Of a stretch of DNA of 64,000 nucleotides, positions 56,409 through 64,000 are shown piece after piece. A model generated the notes under the pieces. That model ran no database searches. It was not told the origin of the DNA and saw only the letters and a list, made by a program, of their open reading frames with translations. The stretch lies in contig JAIWZP010000050.1 of the NCBI GenBank assembly GCA_025201375.1, positions 1-64,000 of the forward strand. The letters are read 5' to 3'. The position numbers and the translations under genes are program-made. The stretch is from Gongronella butleri. Lineage: Eukaryota > Mucoromycota > Mucoromycetes > Mucorales > Cunninghamellaceae. How positions within the stretch are numbered: position 1 is the stretch's first letter; the number at the start of each line of letters is the position of its first letter.

Positions 56409-57518
56409 GTTTCCCGGTATAAAAGTCAAAATAAAAAAAAAAGAGGCGGAGGGGTGAGGGGAGAGGTGGGGGAAAAAAAGGGGGAAAGAAGAGAAAGGAA
56501 GGAAAAAAGGGAAAAGCAATCGATAAAGAACGGAGGAAAGAAAGGAAAAAGATAGAAAAAAAAAAAAGGGCCCACCCAGGAGTCAAATACGAAAAAAAAA
56601 AAAAATTTGAAGAGCGGAGCTAGTGATTGGACAAAAGGGGGCAAAACGAACATTCAGCTCGTCAAATCATTGAAAGACTTTCACACCGTCTGAGCCCAGC
56701 CGAAGCCATTGGCTGTTCCCCGTCGAACCACACTAGCAAACAAGCTCTAGAACCTTAATTTTCCATCGCCACCCGCTCGTTGGAATAGCAGATGCGTAGT
56801 CTTTTTTGTATTTTTAGGGGGGTTTCGCTCCACAGCCCTGACCAGGTCTTGGCAAAAAGCAACCGCGGCCATTGTGGCAAATTTAGCGCCTCTCATGATC
56901 TCATGCAATTGTCGCAGAACAATGGCTCAATGTCATTTGTTCCAGAACAACGACTGTAGAAAAAAAAAAAAAAAAGAAAAAGAGACGAAAAAAAGGGCGG
57001 AGCGCCATTAGCTGCCTGCTCGCCCGTGCGCCCTGCCAAGCCGTCGCTTCCTCGTTCATTGCACCCCATTTGGTACCCCATTGAGCAAGGACTGGACGTG
57101 AAAAAAAAGGGCAATGGCAAGAAAATAATTTGTTTCTTTTTCAATTTTTTTTTTATTCCTGGCGAGCAAGTGCATGGAAAGGGCAGAATGGCCTAATTTG
57201 GAGGCGGAAAGATGCAAGTTGAATGAGGTCATCCAGCAAAAAAAAAAAAAAAAAAAAAAAAATCGTTGCACATGGGCCTAAAAATAGGCCAGCCGGTAAA
57301 AAGGCAAATTGGGGACGTCGATCTTTTTTTGTGAGGGATCGACGCCGGCTCCCCTGTCCCCCCACACGCACAACCGTTTTTCCCTCTCCCCCCATCTACA
57401 AAAAAAAATTGTTCTCCATGCGCACGCACACACGGTGAATTTTTGTTCCCCTTTGGTCTTTTTGTATGCACCGATCATTTTTTTTATTGATCGTCGAGGG
57501 AACAAAGAGCCTGGAATT
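56409..57518. other. Intergenic region upstream of the GT62 gene
   Basis: Bases 56430-56600 form a long GA-rich tract on the plus strand, i.e. a CT/T-rich leader for the GT62 gene. A 23-base A run is at about 57240-57262. No other gene seen. Confidence 0.5.
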
Positions 57519-58845
57519 TCACTGTGGGGTGAACCAGCCTAGCCTGTTGTATGCGCTCCACAAGCAGCTTGTCTTGTTGACGTCAATGCGGCACACTTTT
57601 TGCGCATCCGACTTCCTAAAGGGCACGCTGTGGTCGTAAAACACCTTGGCCGACAGGATCAATGCACGCTTGCACCGCAGGTATTGCTCGGGTGTGAGGC
57701 GCAGGGTTGATGCAATGGAGATTTCTTCGTCATGCAGGTGTTCATAAAAAGGCAGCGATTTGATGATCAATGGCGAGCCTAAACAAGGGGACAAAAAAAA
57801 AAAAAGGTGAGACAGTTTGTGGGCGAGGAACGGATTAGGCATCTTGGCCATGTTTTGGGCCATGTTTTTGCCAAGTGGGCGCAAATGGACCCATGATTTG
57901 GGAGGTGGTTGCCCATGAAGGCTTGTTTTTGTTTTTACCTTTCCACGCAACGCGCACTGATGGCCGGTTGACAAAGGCATCACAAGGAGGCAGCCATTGA
58001 GGTGGAAGAATGGCATGATCAGGCAAGTCAGGGCGTGCATTGTCGAAAAAGGCGGTGTCCGCCTTTGGTTTCTCCAGGGGAGGCAATGTTGGGCATGCGT
58101 GTCGCGATGCAGGCGACGACGTGTCGGATAAAAGCGATTGAGATGAGGAGGACACGGGGGATATCTTGATGACGGACGATCGACATCGGCGCTCGTGCTG
58201 TCGACGTAACTTGTCGCGCTGCCGCTGGCGTTCCTGCGTGTCAAACACGTTGAGAAAAAAGGCACTGCCTTGAGGAGACGACGATGATGAAAACGACGAG
58301 CAAACGCGTGGAATTGGCTTGCGACAATGGCCCGAGGGGCGTCGTGGTGGTGGTAGTGATGGTGGTGATGAAGATGATGCGCTCAGGTCCGAGGCAGGTG
58401 TGAATGCTGGCGACGAAAAGGACGCGTCGATGCCTGGTGCCGGCTGTGACAAGGTAAATGGCTGCCATTGGAAGCAACGGCCCAGCTCATCGTCGTGGTC
58501 GCGATGCATCGCGGCCATTGCTGAAGTCATTCGCTTCAAAGACGCCTTTTGTCGCGACGGGCATAGCAAAGACGACGACAAGGGCGACGCAGACGACGAC
58601 AACGACATGGTCGACAATGTTGGGGAATCAGGTGACGCGTGGTGGTGGTGTGGTGGCAATGGGCAATGCGTTTCCTTGGAAACTTCAAAGGTGTTCCCCG
58701 TCGACAGGGGCGGCAGTGTCATAAAATCATGGCCAGCAACGACTTCAGGTGACATGGATGCAGAGACATGGGTGCTCAATTTGGGCGTGATAGGGGGGGA
58801 CATCAAATTGGTGTGGACAGTGGCGTTGGTCGTGGGTATGATCAT
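57519..58845 (-). CDS. SWIRM-domain protein (Fun19/Laf1-like)
   Basis: Two exons, 58845-57939 and 57778-57519; 388 residues. The first 300 residues are Ser/Pro/His-rich, with a basic QERQRQRDKLRRQHERRCR segment. The C-terminal 80 residues are a SWIRM domain: PFYEHLHDEEISIASTLRLT, PEQYLRCKRALILSAKVFYD, then FRKSDAQKVCRIDVNK and LWSAYNRLGWF. SWIRM is a helical module of chromatin proteins. The layout, a disordered N-terminus with a lone C-terminal SWIRM, is that of yeast Fun19 and fission yeast Laf1/Laf2, the latter tied to a histone deacetylase complex. The start codon was taken as MIIPTTN; the upstream frame is only a T/C-run translation. Confidence 0.82.
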
Positions 58846-59989
58846 TTGACAGTGACGCAAAGGATAAAAGAGAGAGAGAGAGAGAAAAAAAAAAGAAAAA
58901 GGGCGGATAAACAAATAGATTTCTCAGCTAAAAAAAAAAATCAATGCAGAGAGGGCAGGACGACAAAAATAGTCGCGTGCAAAAAGCAAAGAGAATGCAA
59001 AACAGAGAGAAATAAACGCGAATAAAGAATTGACAGGGCCAGGTACGGCAGGCACACACTCGTTGAAAGGATTTGCCTTGGTGACAAGCTGGAAGCAAGG
59101 AAAGAAAGAAGAAAAAGGGTAAAAATAGGGCTGGTGGGCAATGGGTTGCAATAAAGACAAAAAGAAAAGAATGCTGAGGAGAAGGGGGGAAAAGCCAAAG
59201 GCGAGAAAAAATTGCAAAGGCTAAAACTGTTACACACCTCGTGTGCGACAATTAAGTTGATGACCCGAACGAAAATCACTGTTTCAGCCAATGGCGTCGA
59301 TGTCCATCAACCTTTTTTTTTTTCTTTTGGGAGCATGGATCAAAATCCATGACATAGGGCTGTGGAGCACGTGGATCATTGCACCTTCTGAACAAAAGCC
59401 TGTTCACTGAGATAGATGGATCATGTTTGTCCATGAGGGCAGAGGGAAAAAGAGGGGCCAAATGGACGGATAGGCAAAGCAATGGCAAGCAAAAAAAAAG
59501 GGAGTAACGGCAAAAGACTGTCTTTTTGTTCTGTTGATTTGGCGCCTTGCGCGACGCAAATGAGGATATCATATTCTGTTGGACGGCCCATGGCGATACA
59601 AGAGGCAAATTAAGGTTTGTTGTCCATTACATCAAAGGGAGCGCGGGTGGGAATGCCCACAAATAATCAAAAAAATTCAGGACCTCGCATTTTTTTTTTT
59701 TGCCAAGGATCCTCATTCAGCTCAAATTATTGGCCCGATCATCGCCTTTAGCTAAAATTGGGATGAAAGGCGATCAATTGGCAAGAACTGGGTAAGCGCA
59801 CTTCTTGGATCGGCGCTAGACTTTTTGGCCCTGATCCACAATTGGCTTGATTTTTACTCTTGGCATCACCCAGCTTTGTTTTCTTTTTTTCCAGTGCCAA
59901 TGGGTGAATTGAGAGAAGGGGGGGGGATAAGCGCAACACGGCTCAATGCTGAGCGCATGCGCACCTGTTTACTTTTTTTATTTTTCTTT
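58846..59989. other. Intergenic region between SWIRM gene start and PRS gene stop
   Basis: GAGAGA repeats at about 58868-58884 act as pyrimidine leader for the SWIRM gene. Other sequence is AT-rich with short homopolymers. No gene. Confidence 0.45.
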
Positions 59990-61651
59990 TTAATCAGCGT
60001 GATTGAACAAATAGCTAACAGATTCGCCATTGTGCTATGGGGAAAGGGTAAAAAAAAAAAAAGTTGAAAGCTTAATTTCCTTTTGCCGTTTATCCTTTGC
60101 ATCTTACCGTGCGTCGAATTGCCTCGGCCACTGTTGATGAGATGTCGATGACGGTCAGCTTCTCACAGGCTTCCATCTTGGCATTGGGGATGGGAAACGT
60201 GTTGGTCACCACCAGCTGCAGAAAAAAAAAAAATAAGCGCCTTGCCACTTTTTTTTTTCTGTCGAATTGCCACCCATCCCCTCCCTTTTTTTTTTTTTTT
60301 TGTTTTACCTTGTGCACGCTTTCACAGGCCTGAATTTTGGCGACCGAGTCGCCACTCAAGACACCATGCGTGGCAATGATGTACACCTTTGCGGCGCCAC
60401 ACTTGTACACCAAATGGTCCGCGGCATCCAAAAAGGTCTGGCAATTGTCGATGATGTCGTCCTAAACACAAACAAAAACGAAGAAAAAAAAAGTGTGAGA
60501 CGAGATCGGGGTGGCTGTGTGGCACGTCAATGGGTGACTCAAAGCACAATATGGCGTGCACGGCCGGGCATCATTGCTTTGCGCGTGGGTGGGCTGCGGC
60601 ACGTGTCGCCAGCCGGGGTACAATGAGGGGAAGAGGAGGGGAAATGGGCTCCTTACGGTCAAAAAGACGATCTTGTCGGCAACATCGCCCACAAGGGTAA
60701 TGGTGCTCTCCTCACCGTCATTGCCAGAGACAATGGACACGGCGGCATTGCGGATGTCGCCATTGATGACGTCGCTGAGCGACGAAATGGATGCAATCAA
60801 TTCCTCGTTCTCTTCGTCCTCCTGCTGCTGCGAAAAGGGCGCCTCGTCGCCCTCGGGCATCCCGCTGTATGGGCGATTGTGACCCTGCGGGCCCGAACGC
60901 GATCGGTCCTTGTGAATCAGAGCGAAATCCAAGCGCAGTGCGTCCGCCAATGAGGTGACGCTAAAAAAAAAAAGAAAAAAAAACGACGCATGAGGCGCTG
61001 CCTCTGTACCAAAAAGATACGCTCTCAAGTCGCCCTATTTTACCGCTTGGCACCGCCGGCATTCTTGCTGACAACAACGCCATTCTCCCAATGAGGCACA
61101 TTGAGCGTAATCCACTTGGCAATCACAGGCTCCGCATACAAATTGTCGACAGGGCGTTGGAAAAAGCCCTGCATTTGGCTCGCGTGCAAATCCATCGTGA
61201 TGATATGATCCACGCCCGCCACAACAAGCATGTTGGCCACGACTAGACCCAAAAAAGAGAGAGAAAAAAATTGCAAAAAGATGAGCATCGCGCCTGTTTT
61301 GAGCCCCATGGATGAGGTCTTACGCTTTGCAGTGATGCAAGTGCGACCCTTGCGCTTGCTCTGCTTGCAGTAAGGGAAATAAGGAAGCACCGCCGTGATT
61401 CGCTTGGCCGATCCAATGCGCGCCGCCTGGATCATGATGCACAATTCCACAATATTGTCATTCATGTCATTGGAGCCAGACTGGATAATGAACACGTCCT
61501 GCTCGCGCACCGACGTCTCGATCGTCACCGACGTCTCCTTGTTGCTGAATTTCTTGGAATTGGTCGGATCCAATGGCCGTCCCAGCTTCTCCACCACAAG
61601 CCCGGCAAGCTCTGGATGCGACGAACCCGCCAAGATCTTGGTATTGCGCAT
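59990..61651 (-). CDS. PRS1: Ribose-phosphate pyrophosphokinase, Prs1-type subunit
   Basis: Six exons: 61651-61324, 61242-61044, 60960-60657, 60461-60309, 60215-60108 and 60034-59990; 378 residues. It makes PRPP from ribose-5-phosphate and ATP for nucleotide, His and Trp synthesis. Visible signatures are KILAGSSHPELA, KKFSNKETSVTI, VFIIQSGS, PYFPYCKQ, VDHIITMDLHASQMQGFF, DNLYAEPVIAKW, SKNAGGAKRVTSLAD and the C-terminal THNGESVSYLFNHAD. An acidic insert of about 60 residues (from SGMPEGDEAPFSQQQ) interrupts the core after HKDRSRS. Yeast Prs1 also carries an insert and SKNPGG in place of SPDAGG, so the Prs1 class is favoured over the shorter catalytic Prs2-4 class. Regulatory PRPP-synthetase-associated proteins share these traits and remain an alternative. 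Confidence 0.88.
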
Positions 61652-63300
61652 GGCGATAATGAAAAACGAGAAACAAAAACGTGAAACTAAAAAAAGAAAA
61701 AGACAAAAAGACAAAAGAGGCGAAGCGCCCAGCACCGAAAAACATCTTTTTTGAAATTTAATGTCCGCTCCGCAAGCGAAAACGGGTCGCACCTCCGCTT
61801 TTAGCCGTAAAAATCGCGTTTGATCGCGCCACGAAACGTCACATGAATGACGGCGCACATCACCTTTCCAACATCCACTCCATCACTCGGCTCAGAAACA
61901 AGTAAATACAATATGCAAACCGATCAATCGCGTCAGTGCCGAGAAATTCTACATTCTCACAAAATACAGCTCTTTTGCTCCAAATGATGGATCTTTTGAA
62001 ATCCGCGTGACTTGCATCATTGCAAAACGGCACATCTAAGCATCATTTGATCTACGATTGGGCATGCCGATGGACATACCTTACAAGTCTTCAAAATGCA
62101 ATCAAACTTGTCCAGCTGGATTTTCTCGGCAATAGACAGGGCAAAATACCACGTGACGCCGTCACAAAAGGTGCAAATTTCGGCTCCACGTCGCTGAAAG
62201 TCGAGTTGGTCCATTTCCGACATTATGGGACAGAGCAATCGAATTTTCCAAGATACAATTTCCTTTTTTCGTCATGCTGGAGATCGTCCTAGTCGACCCC
62301 CGATTTTTTTTGGCACCGGGCACGAGAACTATGTAATCTTTGCAATGCAAAGTTTGTTCTTGATCGTGATGAACCCTGGATAGCTTGCAATAGCCAGGTT
62401 CAAAAATTTCGTCGCGAGCACTGGGCTCGTGGGCTCCATCATGCGCTGTATTTGTGCCGTGACACGATTGTCATTGGCGGGTAGGTATGGTATGATGCTG
62501 TAGATTGTAAAAAATGACTTATTTGGAGGCAAAAAAAAAAAAGCAGATTGTCAAAGACTCAAAAATTTGAAAAACAGGCATTCTTTTTTTTCATCTGCAA
62601 ATTTGTGTAGCGTGTCGTGTCGTGTCGTGTCATGTCACCAGACCGGCAAAGTCCGAAAAACACGCTCTTTCGTTTTTGGTGTTTAAAAAATAAATAATTT
62701 TACGTTTCTTTATCATGCATCAGTGTAACGCGATGCTTCAGGCATATTTGAGTTGATACAGTAGTGAAGGTATTAACTGTATCAAGCTGTAATTAATGCA
62801 GCACGCCACGGTCATGCCAAAATGAAGCCAGAGGAGGCTGCCTGGTGGCAAAATGCAAAATGCAAAACGCCGGGCAATCCCCTTTCTGGTGATGAATCAG
62901 TGTTCATTTGGCTTCAGGGAGCTGCATATTATAGGAAATATTTCATTCAAGTGGCAGCAATCGCTGAAGAAGCGTGCGTAACAAGTATTTATCATATATG
63001 ATATTGGAGATGGTGGAGGATGAGAGGCAAAATATTAAATGGAATCGAAAAAGTGCTGTGTGCCGAGAATGCCAGATAATGCAAAGAAGGATGCGGAACA
63101 GATGCGAGTATAAAATATGAGGGGATAGTTTGGCTACAGTATGATACTGTATGCCCAAGAAAATGCGAAAAAAAGAGGAGAATTAAGCACGAAATGACAT
63201 GCAATGCGGGAAAAAAAAAGGCGAGAGAATCAACAGGTCATGCACGGGTTGAGGATGAGGTAGGGGCGGGGAATCAGACTAAGATCATGTAATAGAAATA
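61652..63300. other. Gene-poor region with a third trace of repeat family B
   Basis: CGGCAAAGTCCGAAAAACACGC near 62643 followed by TTTTTGGTGTTTAA matches the family B ends at 34350 and 3910. A (CGTGT)4 microsatellite lies at 62611-62630. Three TACWGTA scars occur at 62757, 63135 and 63145. No gene found. Confidence 0.5.
62611..62630. repeat. CGTGT pentanucleotide microsatellite
   Basis: Four perfect CGTGT units, followed by a degenerate CATGT. Confidence 0.8.
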
Positions 63301-64000
63301 TTAAAAGTCGGCCGCCAAATCGTCTTTTTAAATCTTTTTTTTTTTTTTTTTTTTTTTTTTACCTTGCTTGTAGAGTGGATGCTCTGAGAGCCCCGAAATT
63401 TCAGAGTAGATTTGCAGCGCGTGTGAGATGTGCTGAGGGTCCATAGTGAGTGCATCGCCCAGTTTCTCGAGAACGTCTGCAAAGCGGCCGACTTTTTGCA
63501 AGTACAAGCTCGCGACCACGTTCTACAAGACAAAAAAATTAGGATCAGTTGCTACGCCCTCCCTGTCTTTTTTTTTTTTTTTTTTTTTGTTCATTGTTGG
63601 TTACCTCGAGGCGGGTGACAAAGTTCTCCATGAGAATTATGAGTTCCTCGTCGGATGATGTTTCCATCATATGTCGCTCGACGGCATCGACAAAGCGTAC
63701 GGCGCGACGCGACGGGAATTCGGGGATGACAATATCAAATGTGGACCCATCGGGGTTGACAATGTGGCTGACGCGTTGCTCGTCCGGCACGGTGGTGCTC
63801 TTTGGCACGACGACACCCGTGGTGATGCGCTCAAGGCGGATGGTCAAATTACTAAGCGCACAGACAAAGGACGGGTGGATCGCGCGCACGGATCGAGCGG
63901 TGCTCGTGCTGGCGGCGGACGTAATGGATGATGCGCGCTTGCCGACGGCTGTGAGGATCGGCAGCGTGGCAGGGCTGGCGCTCTTATGATAGTGTGCGTG
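63301..64000 (-). CDS. 3' part of an unidentified gene (5' end outside window)
   Basis: Exons read from the right edge: 64000-63605, 63522-63363 and 63323-63301, giving about 192 residues of the C-terminus. I do not recognise the family. The visible protein has a Ser/Ala/Thr-rich stretch, then VRAIHPSFVCALSNLTIRLE, VSHIVNPDGSTFDIVIPEFP and VRFVDAVERHMMETSSDEEL. It continues in a helical MENFVTRLENVVASLYLQKV region and ends HPLYKQ plus DDLAADF. The helical C-terminal half suggests a protein-interaction surface. The last intron would be only 39 nt, of which 26 are A. If it is not removed, the protein would end [11 protein letters not shown] instead. The short acidic tail DDLAADF favours splicing, but this is inference. 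Confidence 0.65.

Noticed and set aside
62611..62636. Short tandem repeat considered as a CRISPR-like or structured array
   Set aside because: It is a simple CGTGT microsatellite with no spacers; no CRISPR array is present in the window.

Overview
The window reads as a 64 kb piece of a fungal nuclear genome. Genes carry many short GT-AG introns, the standard genetic code fits (TAA, TAG and TGA are all used as stops), and there are no bacterial operon features. The gene set is fungal: a GT62 (Mnn9/Anp1/Van1-type) mannosyltransferase, an Ssk1-type response regulator, a PPZ-type phosphatase, an NPR/HAL kinase and an Fmp46-like protein. Dispersed single 5S rRNA genes and an L1-like retrotransposon with a C-terminal zinc-finger domain suggest an early-diverging fungus, perhaps Mucoromycota; that placement is inference, not proven here.

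Layout. 1-1.1 kb: 3' end of a non-LTR retrotransposon abutting a 5S rRNA gene. 1.1-4.9 kb: repeat island with a pogo/mariner-type MITE. 4.9-15.95 kb: Fmp46-like protein, NPR/HAL kinase, mitochondrial-type beta-ketoacyl-ACP synthase, RNase P subunit Rpr2, fatty aldehyde dehydrogenase, Mediator subunit 8. 16-19.3 kb: gene-poor. 19.3-30.8 kb: Ser-rich unknown, SUMO, Nudix hydrolase, Ssk1-like regulator, coiled-coil unknown. 31-36.1 kb: second repeat island. 36.2-43.7 kb: three genes on the minus strand (PPZ phosphatase, OSR1/SPAK-like STE20 kinase, Swc4/DMAP1). 44.3-44.5 kb: a second retroelement tail joined to an identical 5S gene. 46-51.6 kb: small cysteine-rich protein, CBM48 protein, F-box protein. 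55.3-61.7 kb: GT62 transferase, SWIRM protein, PRPP synthetase. The right edge holds the 3' part of an unidentified gene. I rebuilt exon structures by hand so that reading frame closes across every junction.

Functional themes. Four signalling genes belong to families tied to osmotic or cation homeostasis in other fungi or animals: NPR/HAL kinase, Ssk1, PPZ and OSR1/SPAK. They are spread over 36 kb and are not an operon; a link is only suggested. The rest is mostly housekeeping: lipoate/fatty acid synthesis, tRNA processing, transcription, nucleotide sanitation, cell-wall mannan and PRPP supply.

Most notable signals. (1) The heptamers TACAGTA and TACTGTA are hugely over-represented in the two repeat islands. 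Comparing diverged repeat copies shows them as exact 5-bp insertions at TA, the classic scar of Tc1/mariner/pogo excision, and a MITE with matching CAG...CTG ends and a TA duplication lies at 4115-4308. (2) The same retroelement 3' end is fused to the 3' end of a 5S gene twice, 43 kb apart, suggesting insertion targeted to 5S terminators. (3) The Ssk1-like protein looks like a membrane-anchored, degenerate hybrid histidine kinase. (4) Many introns begin GT followed by long A runs; one predicted 39-base intron is two thirds A homopolymer.
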